Below, piece after piece: positions 33,637 to 42,876 of a stretch of 64,000 nt of DNA. The notes below the pieces were generated by a model. That model was given only the letters and a program-made list of their open reading frames with translations. It searched no databases and was not told the origin of the DNA. Positions within the stretch are counted from its first letter, which is position 1. Each line of letters opens with the position of its first letter. The DNA is taken from assembly GCF_900104705.1 (NCBI RefSeq), contig NZ_LT629734.1, positions 2,418,001 to 2,482,000 on the forward strand, read 5' to 3'. The position numbers and the translations under genes are program-made. Source of the DNA: Agrococcus carbonis. GTDB lineage: Bacteria > Actinomycetota > Actinomycetes > Actinomycetales > Microbacteriaceae.

Positions 33637-36318
33637 GTGGCAAACCCACGCGTTCACGAGATCGCCGCCGAAGTCGGCGTCGAGAGCAAGGTCGCCATGG
33701 CTAAGCTCAAGGAGATGGGCGAGTTCGTCAAGGGACCGGCCTCGGCCGTGGCACCCCCGGTGGCTCGCAAGCTCAAGGCCGCCCTCGAGGCGGAGCACGG
33801 CGCGGCGAGGGCCGAGCCTGCCGCGAAGCCTGCGCAGGCCGCGCCCAAGGCGTCGCCCGCGAAGGCCGCGCCGAAGGCGTCGCCCGCGCCCGCCCCCGCC
33901 CAGCCCGCCGCTGCACCGCAGCCGGCGGCCGAGGCGAAGCCGGCCGCTGAGACCGCGCCCGCACCCGCGGCGAAGCCCGCAGCCGCCCCCGCGTCGCAGG
34001 CTCCGAAGCCCGGCGACGCGGCCGCCGGCCCCACGCCCAACGCCATCCCGCGCCCCATGGGCCGGCCCGGCGCGCCCCGTCCCGGCAACAACCCGTTCGC
34101 CTCGAGCCAGGGGATGGGTCGCCCGCGCGGCGGCAACAACCCCTTCACGAGCAAGCAGGGCGCCGGCGGCCCCCGCCCGGCGGCCCCGCGCCCCGGCGCG
34201 CCCCGCCCGGGCGCCCCGCGTCCCGGCTCGCCTCGCCCCGGTGCTCCGCGCGGCGGCGGCGCCGGTCGCCCCGGCGGCGCCGGCGGCGGCTTCCAGCGTC
34301 CTGGCCAGGGCGCGCCCGGTCGCGGCGCTCCCGGTCGCGGCGGCCCCGCGTTCGCGGGTCGCGGCGGCGGTCGCGGTCGCGGCGGCACTGCCGGCGCGTT
34401 CGGCAAGGGCGGCGGCAAGGCCCGCTCGCGCAAGTCGAAGCGCACGAAGCGGCTCGAGTTCGAGATGCGGGAGGCCCCGTCGATCGGCGGCGTCAAGGTC
34501 CGCCGCGGCGACGGCTCGACCGTCATCCGCATGCGCCGCGGCGCATCCATCGCCGACTTCGCCGAGAAGATCGACGCGAGCCCCGGCGACCTCGTGACCG
34601 TGCTGTTCCACCTCGGTGAGATGGCGACGGCGACGGAGTCGCTCGACGAGTCGACCTTCGAGATCCTCGGCGAGGAGCTGGGCTACCGCATCCAGATCGT
34701 CAGCCCCGAGGACGAGGACAAGGAGCTCCTCGAGTCCTTCGACATCGACCTCGAGCAGGAGCTCGAGGACGAGAGCGACGAGGACCTCGAGTACCGCTCG
34801 CCGGTCGTCACGGTCATGGGCCACGTCGACCACGGCAAGACGCGCCTGCTCGACGCGATCCGCGACGCCAACGTCATCGAGGGCGAGGCCGGCGGCATCA
34901 CGCAGCACATCGGCGCCTACCAGGTGTGGCAGGAGCACGAGGGCGAGGACCGCTCGATCACCTTCATCGACACCCCGGGCCACGAGGCGTTCACCGCCAT
35001 GCGTGCGCGTGGTGCGCAGGTGACCGACATCGCGATCCTCGTGGTCGCCGCCGACGACGGCATCATGCCGCAGACGGTCGAGGCGCTGAACCACGCGCAG
35101 GCCGCAGGCGTGCCGATCGTGGTCGCGGTCAACAAGGTCGACAAGCCCGACGCCAACCCGGCGAAGGTGCGCCAGCAGCTCACCGAGTACGGCCTCGTCA
35201 CCGAGGAGTACGGCGGCGACACGATGTTCGTCGACGTCTCGGCGCTCGCGCGCACCGGTATCGACGAGCTGCTGGAGGCCGTGCTGCTCACGGCCGACGC
35301 CGGCCTCGACCTGCGTGCCAACCCGAACAAGGAGGCGCGCGGCGTCGCGATCGAGGCGAAGCTCGACAAGGGCCGCGGCTCGGTGGCGACCGTGCTCATC
35401 CAGTCGGGCACGCTCCGCGTCGGCGACGCGATCGTGGCAGGCACGGCCTACGGCCGCGTGCGTGCGATGATCGACGACCGCGGCGAGCCGGTCGACGAGG
35501 CCGGCCCGTCGATGCCCGTGCAGGTGCAGGGCCTCTCGAGCGTCCCTCGCGCAGGCGACACCTTCATCTCCACCGAGGAGGACCGCACCGCGCGCCAGAT
35601 CGCCGAGAAGCGCGAGGCCGTCGAGCGCAACGCTCAGCTGGCCAAGGCCCGCAAGCGCCTGTCGCTCGAGGACTGGAAGACCCAGCTCGAGCAGGGCAAG
35701 GTCGACACGCTCAACCTCATCATCAAGGGTGACGTCTCGGGTGCCGTCGAGGCGCTCGAGGAGTCGCTCATGAAGATCGAGGTGGACGACACGGTCGATC
35801 TGCGGATCATCCACCGCGGCGTCGGCGCGATCACCGAGTCCGACGTGAACCTCGCGACGGTCGACGACGCCGTGATCATCGGCTTCAACGTCCGTCCCGA
35901 CACGAAGGCTCGTGAGCGCGCCGCCCGCGAGGGCGTCGACGTCCGCTTCTACAGCGTCATCTACGGTGCGCTGGAGGACATCGAGAACTCGCTCAAGGGC
36001 ATGCTCAAGCCCGAGTACGAGGAGGTCCAGTCGGGCGTCGCCGAGATCCGCGAGGTGTTCCGCTCCTCGAAGTTCGGCAACATCGCCGGCTGCATCGTCC
36101 GCTCGGGCACGATCACCCGCAACGCGAAGGCACGCATCATCCGCGACGGCGTCGTGGTGGCCGACGGACTCGCGATCGAGTCGCTGCGCCGCTTCAAGGA
36201 CGACGTCACCGAGGTGAAGACGGACTTCGAGTGCGGCATCGGCCTCGGCAAGTTCAACGACATCCAGCTCGGCGACGAGATCGAGACGATCGAGATGGTC
36301 GAGAAGCCGCGCGTCTGA
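33637..36318 (+). CDS. infB: translation initiation factor IF-2
   Basis: IF-2, 893 residues. N-terminal IF2N domain ([20 protein letters not shown]), an Ala/Pro/Lys-rich stretch, a Gly/Pro/Arg-rich stretch with repeated PRPGAPRPG, a second IF2N-like region (around [16 protein letters not shown]), then the GTPase: GHVDHGKT at residues 395-402, [15 protein letters not shown], and domains II, III and the fMet-tRNA-binding C-terminus. GTG at 33637 chosen because GGACAGGAGAG lies 5-8 nt upstream and the IF2N domain begins at once; an upstream ATG (33595) has no site. Expressed from the nusA operon. Confidence 0.97.
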   Translation: MANPRVHEIAAEVGVESKVAMAKLKEMGEFVKGPASAVAPPVARKLKAALEAEHGAARAEPAAKPAQAAPKASPAKAAPKASPAPAPAQPAAAPQPAAEAKPAAETAPAPAAKPAAAPASQAPKPGDAAAGPTPNAIPRPMGRPGAPRPGNNPFASSQGMGRPRGGNNPFTSKQGAGGPRPAAPRPGAPRPGAPRPGSPRPGAPRGGGAGRPGGAGGGFQRPGQGAPGRGAPGRGGPAFAGRGGGRGRGGTAGAFGKGGGKARSRKSKRTKRLEFEMREAPSIGGVKVRRGDGSTVIRMRRGASIADFAEKIDASPGDLVTVLFHLGEMATATESLDESTFEILGEELGYRIQIVSPEDEDKELLESFDIDLEQELEDESDEDLEYRSPVVTVMGHVDHGKTRLLDAIRDANVIEGEAGGITQHIGAYQVWQEHEGEDRSITFIDTPGHEAFTAMRARGAQVTDIAILVVAADDGIMPQTVEALNHAQAAGVPIVVAVNKVDKPDANPAKVRQQLTEYGLVTEEYGGDTMFVDVSALARTGIDELLEAVLLTADAGLDLRANPNKEARGVAIEAKLDKGRGSVATVLIQSGTLRVGDAIVAGTAYGRVRAMIDDRGEPVDEAGPSMPVQVQGLSSVPRAGDTFISTEEDRTARQIAEKREAVERNAQLAKARKRLSLEDWKTQLEQGKVDTLNLIIKGDVSGAVEALEESLMKIEVDDTVDLRIIHRGVGAITESDVNLATVDDAVIIGFNVRPDTKARERAAREGVDVRFYSVIYGALEDIENSLKGMLKPEYEEVQSGVAEIREVFRSSKFGNIAGCIVRSGTITRNAKARIIRDGVVVADGLAIESLRRFKDDVTEVKTDFECGIGLGKFNDIQLGDEIETIEMVEKPRV

Positions 36319-36332
36319 CGCGCAATACGGTG

Positions 36333-36356
36333 GTGGGGCGGCTCCGGCCGCCCCAC
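36333..36356 (+). terminator. hairpin between infB and rbfA
   Basis: Perfect 10-bp stem GTGGGGCGGC / GCCGCCCCAC with loop TCCG, 15 bases after the infB stop and 31 bases before the rbfA start. No T-run, so it is a weak or processing hairpin rather than a certain terminator. Confidence 0.5.
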
Positions 36357-36387
36357 TGCCGTCTGCAGCCACATCAGGAGGAGAGCC

Positions 36388-36822
36388 ATGAGCGAGAACC
36401 CCCGGGCGAGGAAGGTCGCCGACCGCATCCGCGAGATCACCGTGCGGGCGCTCGAGCGCGAGGTCAAGGATCCGCGGCTGGGCTTCGTGACGATCACGGA
36501 TGTCCGGGTCACGGGCGACCTGCAGCACGCGTCGATCTTCTACACGGTGCTCGGCACCGACGAGGAGCGCGAGGACACGGCGAAGGCGCTCGCGAGCGCG
36601 AAGGGCGTCGTGCGGCGCGAGATCGGCAAGGGGCTGAGCCTGCGGCTCACGCCGTCGATCGACTTCTTCCTCGACGCGCTGCCCGAGAACGCCGCGTCGA
36701 TCGAGCACCTGCTCGACGAGGCGCGCGTGCGCGACCGGGCGAGCCACGAGGCGGCCGCGGGCGCGCAGTACGCCGGCGAGGCCGACCCCTACCGCAAGCC
36801 CCGCGAGGCCGACGAGGAGTAG
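36388..36822 (+). CDS. rbfA: 30S ribosome-binding factor A
   Basis: RbfA, 144 residues, helps mature the 30S subunit by acting on 16S rRNA helix 1. Family features: RKVADRIREITVRALEREVKDPRLGFVTIT at the start (first part quoted: RKVADRIREI), VRVTGDLQHASIFYTVLG, and LRLTPSIDFFLDALPENA. KH-like fold, with an acidic C-terminal tail. ATG with AGGAGGAG 6 nt upstream. Last gene of the nusA-infB operon and convergent with the RNB gene. Confidence 0.96.
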   Translation: MSENPRARKVADRIREITVRALEREVKDPRLGFVTITDVRVTGDLQHASIFYTVLGTDEEREDTAKALASAKGVVRREIGKGLSLRLTPSIDFFLDALPENAASIEHLLDEARVRDRASHEAAAGAQYAGEADPYRKPREADEE

Positions 36823-36840
36823 CGCGCCGCACGATCCGCA

Positions 36841-36895
36841 GACCGGTACCGGATAGCCGCGCGGCGCGCAGCGCCGCGACAGATCGGTACCGGTC
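36841..36895. terminator. bidirectional dyad between convergent rbfA and RNB genes
   Basis: Outer arms GACCGGTACCGGAT (36841-36854) and ATCGGTACCGGTC (36883-36895) pair with one bulged G; an inner hairpin GCGGCGC-GCA-GCGCCGC sits at 36861-36877. The GCA loop is the one used in the palindromic element family, but the outer arms are unlike it. Likely the shared terminator for both genes. Confidence 0.6.
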
Positions 36896-36912
36896 TTCGC
36901 GCGTCGGAGCGG

Positions 36913-38325
36913 CTACGCGTCGGCGAAGCGCAGGCGGCGTGCGGCGAGGTCGGCCTCGGTGAGGCGCACGCGGATGCGCTCGCCCGGCTCCGCCGCCGTG
37001 TCGCACGCCGCTTCGGTCGGGGGATCGAGCAGCTGGATCGTCGCGCCCTCCTTGCGGGCCTCGACGACGACCGCGTCGAACTCCTCGCCGATGCGTCCGG
37101 CGAGCAGCGCGATCTCGACCGCGTCGATCGACTCGCGCTCGAGCGTGCCGGCGACGCGGCTCGACTCGGCCATGATCTCCGGCAGCCCCTCGAGCCCCGC
37201 GGCGGCCCACTCGGGGATCTCGCGCCCGTTCGCGATCGCCTCGCAGTGCACGAGCACGTAGCGGTCGACGAGCCGCCGCAGCGGCGCCGTCGCGTGCGCG
37301 TAGGGCGCGCCGATCGCCGCCTGCTCGAGCTCGGCAGGCATCGACCCGTCGTGCAGCACCGTGTAGCCGGCCCCGCGGAACAGCCGCCGGGCCGCCTGCA
37401 GGATCGCGAGCGTCGTCGGCTTCGAGCGGTCGAGCCGCCTGAGGAACGTGCCGTAGTGCTCGCCCTCGGCCCACTCCTCGCCGATCGCGTGCACCTCCTT
37501 GCGGAAGCGGCGCACGTCGCTCTCGGGCGGCTGCGGCATCGTGCGCAGGACGCCCCGCTTCGCGCGCAGCTGCAGGTTCGCCGCCTCCATGCCGGTCATG
37601 AGCGAGAGCTGCGCGTTCCATCGCTCGACGGGCAGCAGCTCGCGGCGCTCGATCACGAAGCGATCGCCGTGGCGGGTGATCTGCTCCTCGGGCATGTCGA
37701 GGCTGGCTCCCTCGCGCGCCTCCTCGAGCGCGATGCGCAGCTCGCCCACGTCGCGCAGCAGCCCGAGCATCGCGTCGCCCGCGTCGATGCGCTCCTGCGC
37801 CTCGGCGTAGGTCAGCTGCTCGCGCGACCGCACCCGGGCGCGCTCGAGCGCCGTCCCGACGACGTCACCGGCCGCATCCAGCCGCATCGTCCACACGTAG
37901 GCGCCACGCTCCTGCCCCTCGAGGAGGCTCGCGGCGCCCTCGCTCACGACCGGCGGGTGCAGCGGCACGCGCCCGTCGGGGGCGTACATCGTCTGGCCGC
38001 GGCGGCGCGCCTCGGCGTCGATCGCCCCGCCCGGCTCGACGAAGGCCGGCACGTCGGCGATCGCGTAGCGCACGACGTAGCCGTCGCCGTCGCGCTCGAG
38101 GTGCAACGCCTGGTCGAGGTCGGTCGAGCCCGGCGGGTCGATCGTCACGAACCCGATCGCGGTCGCGTCCGCCTCGGGCAGCCGCGGGGCGGCGGCGAAG
38201 GCCTCGGCCTCGGCGACCGCCTCGGGCGGGAACGCCTCGGTGAGCCCGAGCTCCTCCCGGATGGCCGCGAGCGCCGCGCGCAGCTCGTCCGTCGTCTCCT
38301 GCAGTCGCTGGTGTCGTGCCGGCAT
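36913..38325 (-). CDS. RNB-domain exoribonuclease (RNase II/R family), compact
   Basis: 470 residues, degrades RNA 3'-5'. Catalytic RNB core with the acidic cluster FVTIDPPGSTDLDQALHLER (first part shown), YAIADVPAFVEPGGAID, RGQTMYAPDGRVPLHPP, and the C-terminal LRRLVDRYVL and GREIPEW segments. It lacks the N-terminal cold-shock domains of RNase II/R and has at most a short S1-like end (RIRVRLTEADLAARRLRFA). This compact form is frequent in actinobacteria. TAGGTT 6 nt before the ATG marks a leaderless start. Confidence 0.92.
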   Translation of the reverse strand: MPARHQRLQETTDELRAALAAIREELGLTEAFPPEAVAEAEAFAAAPRLPEADATAIGFVTIDPPGSTDLDQALHLERDGDGYVVRYAIADVPAFVEPGGAIDAEARRRGQTMYAPDGRVPLHPPVVSEGAASLLEGQERGAYVWTMRLDAAGDVVGTALERARVRSREQLTYAEAQERIDAGDAMLGLLRDVGELRIALEEAREGASLDMPEEQITRHGDRFVIERRELLPVERWNAQLSLMTGMEAANLQLRAKRGVLRTMPQPPESDVRRFRKEVHAIGEEWAEGEHYGTFLRRLDRSKPTTLAILQAARRLFRGAGYTVLHDGSMPAELEQAAIGAPYAHATAPLRRLVDRYVLVHCEAIANGREIPEWAAAGLEGLPEIMAESSRVAGTLERESIDAVEIALLAGRIGEEFDAVVVEARKEGATIQLLDPPTEAACDTAAEPGERIRVRLTEADLAARRLRFADA

Positions 38326-38360
38326 GCGCCCAACCTAGGCCCCGACGCTGAGCGGTGCCG

Positions 38361-39233
38361 TCAGTGGGGCAGGCGCACCGAAGCGCCGTCGCGCACGACG
38401 AGCCCGTCGGCGACGAGCGATGCGAGCGCGCGCTCCAGCTGCTCGGCATCGGGCCACAGCGCGGCGATCTCCGCTTCGGCGAGCGGCACGTCCACGCCGC
38501 GGAGCGCCCGCAGCACCGTGCCGCGCGCCTGCCGGTCGCTGCCGGCGAAGCGCGCCTGTCGCGGCGCGCGACGCCCCTCGTACGGCGGGTAGCCCGCCGC
38601 CCGCCACGCGCACGCGTCGGCGATGGGGCACGACTCGCAGCGCGGCGCGCGGGCGGTGCACACGAGCGCGCCGAGCTCCATGAGCGCGATCGAGACGACG
38701 GATGCGTCGGCCGGGTCCGCGGGCAGCAGGGCCTCGACGTCGGCCAGGTCGCGCCGCTTCGCGGGCCCGGCTTCGCCCTGCCCGTGCACGGCGCGCGCGA
38801 CGACGCGGCGCACGTTCGTGTCGACGACCGGGTGGCGGTCGCCGAAGTGGAACACGGCGACGGCCCGCGCGGTGTAGTCGCCGATCCCCGGCAGCGCGAG
38901 CAGCGCATCCACGTCCCTCGGCACCTCGCCGCCGTGCCGCTCGACGATCGCGCGCGCGGTGTCCTGCAGGCGCAGCGCCCGGCGCGGGTAGCCGAGCGTG
39001 CCCCACTGCCGCAGCACCTCGTGGGTGGGCGCGTCGGCGAGGTCGGCGGGCGTCGGCCAGCGCTCGAGCCAGCGGTCGATCTCGACCGCGACGCGCGCCG
39101 CCTGCGTCTGCTGCAGCATGATCTCGCTCACGAGCGTGCCCCACGCGTCGAAGTCCGGGCGACGCCACGGCAGGTCGCGGGCGCTCCTGAGATACCAGTC
39201 GGCGAGCGAGCCGAGGGGCAGGGCGGCGGGCAT
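38361..39233 (-). CDS. mutY: A/G-specific adenine DNA glycosylase
   Basis: MutY, 290 residues, removes adenine opposite 8-oxoguanine. HhH-GPD domain with LPGIGDYTARAVAVF and catalytic Asp in HPVVDTNVRRV; the [4Fe-4S] ligands fit C-X6-C-X2-C-X5-C (CTARAPRCESCPIADAC). Recognition segment EIMLQQTQAARV. The C-terminal NUDIX-like recognition domain of longer MutY proteins is replaced by a short wHTH-like end of about 90 residues. Divergent from the kinase gene, with a leaderless TACGCT box. Confidence 0.94.
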   Translation of the reverse strand: MPAALPLGSLADWYLRSARDLPWRRPDFDAWGTLVSEIMLQQTQAARVAVEIDRWLERWPTPADLADAPTHEVLRQWGTLGYPRRALRLQDTARAIVERHGGEVPRDVDALLALPGIGDYTARAVAVFHFGDRHPVVDTNVRRVVARAVHGQGEAGPAKRRDLADVEALLPADPADASVVSIALMELGALVCTARAPRCESCPIADACAWRAAGYPPYEGRRAPRQARFAGSDRQARGTVLRALRGVDVPLAEAEIAALWPDAEQLERALASLVADGLVVRDGASVRLPH

Positions 39234-39273
39234 CCTGCCAGCGTAGACGGGGCGCTCGGCCTAGGCTGGCGGC
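39234..39273. promoter_or_regulatory. 40-bp divergent leaderless promoter pair, mutY and kinase gene
   Basis: Minus strand TACGCT (complement of 39240-39245) lies 6 nt from the mutY ATG; plus strand TAGGCT (39262-39267) lies 6 nt from the kinase ATG. The -35 regions must overlap the opposite -10, so the two promoters may compete. Confidence 0.6.
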
Positions 39274-39975
39274 ATGGCAGACCGTGCACTCCTCATGCGG
39301 GCGGCGTCGTGGACGCCGGAGCAGAAGGCGCTGTACACCCGCCTGACCGAGCTCATGCTGCGGCGCAACCCGCGCGGTCGCCGGCTCGTCGCGGTCGAGG
39401 GCCGCGACGGCACGGGCAAGACGCACTTCGCGGATGCGCTGCAGGTGGCCTTCGCACGCGCCGGCGTCGAGGCGTTCCGGGCCAGCGCAGACGACTTCCA
39501 CCGCCCGCAGGCGTTCCGCTACCGGCAGGGGCGCGACTCGCCGAAGGGCTACTACGAGGATGCGTTCGACGTCGAGCTGCTCGACCGCGTGCTGCTGCAG
39601 CCGTTCCGCATGGGCGGCTCGACCGGGTTCATGACGCGCGCGTTCGACCTCCACCGCGATGCGCCGGTCGAGATGGAGTGGGAGACGGCCGGCCCCGACG
39701 CGGTGCTCATCGTCGACGGCGTGTTCCTGCAGCGCCCGGCGCTCGCCGGAAAGTGGCACGCGGTGCTCTTCCTCGAGGCCGACGACCGCGTGCGGGGGGA
39801 GCGGCTGCGCGCCCGCGACGGCGCCCACCCCGACGTGCAGCACGCCTCGCACCGGCGCTACCGCGAGGCGCACGACCACTACGAGCGCCAGGTGGACCCG
39901 CGCCGGAAGGCGCTGTTCGTGGTCGACAACACCGATTGGCGCAAGCCCATCCAGTCCTTCGCCGATTCCTGTTGA
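39274..39975 (+). CDS. uridine kinase-like P-loop NTPase
   Basis: 233 residues, P-loop kinase of the uridine kinase/phosphoribulokinase type. Walker A is GRDGTGKTHFAD (after the strand RRLVAVE), substrate-binding DDFHRP, and the lid/arginine segment RVRGERLRARDG. Actinobacteria carry several such kinases that do not belong to udk proper, so the exact nucleoside substrate is open. ATG, leaderless. The TGA is the first base of a large hairpin (39973-40023), then array E. Confidence 0.85.
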   Translation: MADRALLMRAASWTPEQKALYTRLTELMLRRNPRGRRLVAVEGRDGTGKTHFADALQVAFARAGVEAFRASADDFHRPQAFRYRQGRDSPKGYYEDAFDVELLDRVLLQPFRMGGSTGFMTRAFDLHRDAPVEMEWETAGPDAVLIVDGVFLQRPALAGKWHAVLFLEADDRVRGERLRARDGAHPDVQHASHRRYREAHDHYERQVDPRRKALFVVDNTDWRKPIQSFADSC

Positions 39976-40023
39976 GCCCGCAGGACGCAATGCCGCGCAG
40001 CGGCGTTGCGCCCGGAGGGCTCA
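39973..40023. terminator. double hairpin after the kinase gene
   Basis: Outer arms TGAGCCC / GGGCTCA (39973-39979, 40017-40023) and an inner stem CGCAATGCCGC-GCA-GCGGCGTTGCG (39986-40010, one G-T pair). The outer arm includes the stop codon of the kinase gene. Sequence differs from the main repeat family apart from the GCA loop. Confidence 0.6.
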
Positions 40024-40024
40024 A

Positions 40025-40171
40025 GGTCGAGGAGTGCGCGCCGCAGGCGCTCGCGTCGCGAGACCCGCTCCTTCGCCGGTCGAGGAGCGCGCGCCGCAGG
40101 CGCTCGCGTCACGAGACCCGCTCCCTCGCCGGTCGAGGAGCGCGCGCCGGAGGCGCACGCGTCACGAGACC
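40025..40171. repeat. array E: three palindromic elements, 53-bp period
   Basis: GGTCGAGGAG starts at 40025, 40078 and 40131; right flanks end GTCACGAGACC (first copy GTCGCGAGACC). Inner stem GCGCC-GCA/GGA-GGCGC. Lies between convergent kinase and panE genes. Confidence 0.92.
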
Positions 40172-40195
40172 CGCAGCCGCCCCCGCGGCGCGCTC

Positions 40196-41176
40196 CTACG
40201 CCAGCTGCCGCACCACCGACGGCGCGAGGAACTCGCCGGTGCGCTCGACCTCGTGCACGAGCTCGACGAGTGCGGCGTTCACGGGCGCTTCGATCCCGAT
40301 CCGCGCCGCCTCCGCCACGACGGCGCCGTTGATCGCGTCGACCTCGGTGGGCTGCCGGCGACGGATGGACTGCTGCGTCGATCCCATGTTGGGCACATCG
40401 CCGAGCCGGTCCTTGATCCGCAGCGGGATCTGCTGCGCGATGCGGCGGGGAGCGTAGGCGACGACCCGCACGAGCAGCGGCGTGAGCCCCTGCAGCGGCT
40501 GGAACCGCACGCCCGCGGCGAGGCCCGTGCGCGCCGTCTCCCGCATCGAGGCGAGCATCACGCGCCGCAGCCCCGGGTCGCGGATGACGTCCTGCACCGA
40601 GTGCCCGACGATCGCGGGGATGGCGTTCACCATGTTGATGAGCAGCTTCGTCCACTGTGCGCCCTCGATCGACGGCGTCCGGCTCGTCGGCAGCGCCTCG
40701 CCGAGCAGCGCCGCGAAGCGCTCGCCCTCGGCGCCGCCGACGATCGTGTCGCCGGGCGCGGTGACGGTCACGGTGCCCGGCTGCAGCGAGTTCGCCGCCA
40801 TGAGCGCGATGCCGCCCGCGACGCTCTTGTGGCCGAGGAGCCGCGCGGCCGCGCGCTCGCCGCCGAGCCCGTTCTGCATGACGAGCAGCGGCACCCCGGC
40901 GAGCGCGGCGCGGTTGGCCTCGAGCGCTGCGACGGAGCCCGTGGTCTTGACCGCGAGGATCGCGGCATCGGGTGCCTCCCGAAGCGCCTCGAGCGCCGTG
41001 ACGCGCGCCGTGTGCGCGCCGAAGCCGCCCGCGATGCGGAGGCCTCGCTCGCGGATCGCGGCGAGGTTCTCGCCGCGCGCGGTGACGGTCACGTCGTGCC
41101 CGACCGCATCCAGCCGGGCTGCGATCACACCCCCGATCGCGCCCGCGCCGATCACCGCGATCCGCTGCCTGTCCAT
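40196..41176 (-). CDS. panE: 2-dehydropantoate 2-reductase
   Basis: 326 residues, ketopantoate reductase of the pantothenate pathway (NADPH). Rossmann motif IAVIGAGAIGGVIAARL, the VKTTGSVAAL strand, VMQNGLGGE, catalytic Lys in QWTKLLINMVNAIPAIVG, and the C-terminal RRRQPTEVDAINGAVVAEA with Glu and Asn. Paralogous reductases of unknown substrate share this pattern, so the pathway call is likely but not certain. ATG at 41176; TAGCCT 7 nt upstream indicates a leaderless start. Confidence 0.87.
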   Translation of the reverse strand: MDRQRIAVIGAGAIGGVIAARLDAVGHDVTVTARGENLAAIRERGLRIAGGFGAHTARVTALEALREAPDAAILAVKTTGSVAALEANRAALAGVPLLVMQNGLGGERAAARLLGHKSVAGGIALMAANSLQPGTVTVTAPGDTIVGGAEGERFAALLGEALPTSRTPSIEGAQWTKLLINMVNAIPAIVGHSVQDVIRDPGLRRVMLASMRETARTGLAAGVRFQPLQGLTPLLVRVVAYAPRRIAQQIPLRIKDRLGDVPNMGSTQQSIRRRQPTEVDAINGAVVAEAARIGIEAPVNAALVELVHEVERTGEFLAPSVVRQLA

Positions 41177-41268
41177 GCCGGTCAGGCTATAGCGGCACTG
41201 GCGGTCGGGCGCGCCGCCGCCTACCGTGGCGGCACGCGCACGACGGCGTGCGCGGGAGGGGGGCAGCC

Positions 41269-41967
41269 GTGGAGGAGCGAGCCGCACCGCCGCTGCGCAT
41301 GACGGCGAAGGAGTTCCACGCACGGCCGGGAGTCGAGGACTGGCGCGTGCTCTACTGGGGCGCGCACGCCTTCTACGCGTGCGACGGCTTCGCCCATGCC
41401 GCCCGGCTCGTCGGAGCCGTCGCCCGCGTGGTCGCCGAGGTCGGGCATGAGCCAGACGTCGACGTGCGCCCGCACGGGATCACGCTGCGCACCTTCACGC
41501 AGCGCAACGGCAGCCTGAGCGCCATCGACGCCGAGCTCGCACGCCGGGTTTCGGAGGTCGTGCGCGCCGAGGGCGGCAGGCCCGATCCCTCGCAGCTCAT
41601 GGTGCTCGGGCTCGCGGTCGCGCAGGACCGCGGCGTCGACGTGCGGCCGTTCTGGTCGGCGGTGCTCGGCTACGAGCACGTCGACGACGCGGATGCGATC
41701 GATCCGCATCGCCGCAACCCGCACGTGTGGGTCCACGAGCTCGATCCGCCCAAGCCTGGCCGCGGGCGCACCCACATCGACATCTCGGTGCCCGCCGACC
41801 AGGCGCGGGCGCGCGTCGACGCGGCGCTCGCGGCCGGCGGCCGACTCGTCGACGCGTCGCCGTACGGCTGGTGGACGATCGCCTCGCCCGAGAACCACGG
41901 CATCGACATCGCCGCGTGGCCCGACGTCGAGGACCATGAGGAGGACGCCGCCGCCGACGATGACTAG
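41269..41967 (+). CDS. pterin-4a-carbinolamine dehydratase-like / glyoxalase-like fusion
   Basis: 232 residues. N-terminal ~105 residues resemble PCD/DCoH: FYACDGFAHAARLVGAVARVV, then the strand DVDVRPHGITLRTF. The usual HHP motif reads HEP (residues 60-62) and the later TH reads TF, so two of three conserved histidines are gone and dehydratase activity is doubtful. The C-terminal ~115 residues are a VOC/glyoxalase-like domain (RPFWSAVLGYEHVDDADAID, HIDISVPADQARARVDAAL, WWTIASPENHGIDIAAW). The GTG at 41269 is preferred because GGGAGGGGGG lies 8 nt upstream; a GTG 21 bases earlier has none. The fusion type occurs in actinobacteria; function unknown. Confidence 0.85.
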   Translation: MEERAAPPLRMTAKEFHARPGVEDWRVLYWGAHAFYACDGFAHAARLVGAVARVVAEVGHEPDVDVRPHGITLRTFTQRNGSLSAIDAELARRVSEVVRAEGGRPDPSQLMVLGLAVAQDRGVDVRPFWSAVLGYEHVDDADAIDPHRRNPHVWVHELDPPKPGRGRTHIDISVPADQARARVDAALAAGGRLVDASPYGWWTIASPENHGIDIAAWPDVEDHEEDAAADDD

Positions 41968-41976
41968 GCTCGCAGG

Positions 41977-42864
41977 GTGCCTGACGCCCCTCCGACCCCC
42001 GACGGCATCCTGCTCGTCGACAAGCCCGGCGGCATCACGAGCCACACCGCGGTGAGCCGCGCGCGCCGCGCGCTCGGCACCCGCAAGGTCGGTCACGCGG
42101 GCACGCTCGACCCGATGGCGACGGGCCTGCTCATCCTCGGCATCGGCCCCTCCACGCGCCTGCTGACGCACATGGTCGGCCTCGACAAGACCTACACCGC
42201 GACCATCGCGCTCGGCGCCGCGACGACGACCGACGACGCCGAGGGCGAGGTGACGACGACGGCGGATGCGTCGCACGTGTCGCGCGCGGACCTCGCGGGC
42301 CCGATGGCTGCCCTCACGGGCGACATCGAGCAGGTGCCGTCGGCGGTGAGCGCGATCAAGGTCGACGGGCAGCGGGCCTACGACCGCGTGCGCGCCGGCG
42401 AGGAGGTCGAGCTCCGCGCACGGCCCGTCACCGTCGCCCGGTTCGACGTGCTCGCGTTCCGGCCCGGCGCGCGCGCCGAGGTCGACGTCGTCGTCGACTG
42501 CTCGAGCGGCACGTACATCCGCGCGCTCGCCCGCGACCTCGGCGAGGCGCTCGGCGTCGGCGGGCACCTGACGGCGCTGCGCCGCACGCGCATCGGGCCG
42601 TTCGCGGTCGCGGGCGCGCCGCTCGCCGACGCGCTGCCCGAGCCGGCCGCGGCCCTGCTGCTGCCGCCCGCCGCAGCCGCATCCCGCATCCTGCCGGTCG
42701 CTCGGCTCGACGACGAGCGCGCCGCTAACCTCGCGCACGGCCGCCGCACGCCCGCCCTCGCGGGCGAGCACGGCGTCGTCGCGGCCGTGCACGGCGACCG
42801 GCTCGTCGGCATCGCCCGCGTCTCGGGCAACCGGCTGCTGCCGGTGACGAACTTCCCGACCTGA
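41977..42864 (+). CDS. truB: tRNA pseudouridine synthase B
   Basis: TruB, 295 residues, makes pseudouridine-55 in tRNA. N-terminal GILLVDKPGGITSHTAVSRA, the catalytic motif GHAGTLDPMATGLL with its Asp, the YTATIALG strand, VSAIKVDGQRAYDRVRAGEE, and a C-terminal PUA-like domain. GTG start with TAGGCT 6 nt upstream (leaderless). It begins 9 bases after the dehydratase-like gene. Lies near ribF, as in many actinobacteria. Confidence 0.96.
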   Translation: MPDAPPTPDGILLVDKPGGITSHTAVSRARRALGTRKVGHAGTLDPMATGLLILGIGPSTRLLTHMVGLDKTYTATIALGAATTTDDAEGEVTTTADASHVSRADLAGPMAALTGDIEQVPSAVSAIKVDGQRAYDRVRAGEEVELRARPVTVARFDVLAFRPGARAEVDVVVDCSSGTYIRALARDLGEALGVGGHLTALRRTRIGPFAVAGAPLADALPEPAAALLLPPAAAASRILPVARLDDERAANLAHGRRTPALAGEHGVVAAVHGDRLVGIARVSGNRLLPVTNFPT

Positions 42865-42876
42865 CCTGGAGGACGA

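Noticed and set aside
36913..38325. RNB gene as a truncated RNase R
   Set aside because: The compact form is a common actinobacterial type; no frame remnant of the missing domains is seen upstream.
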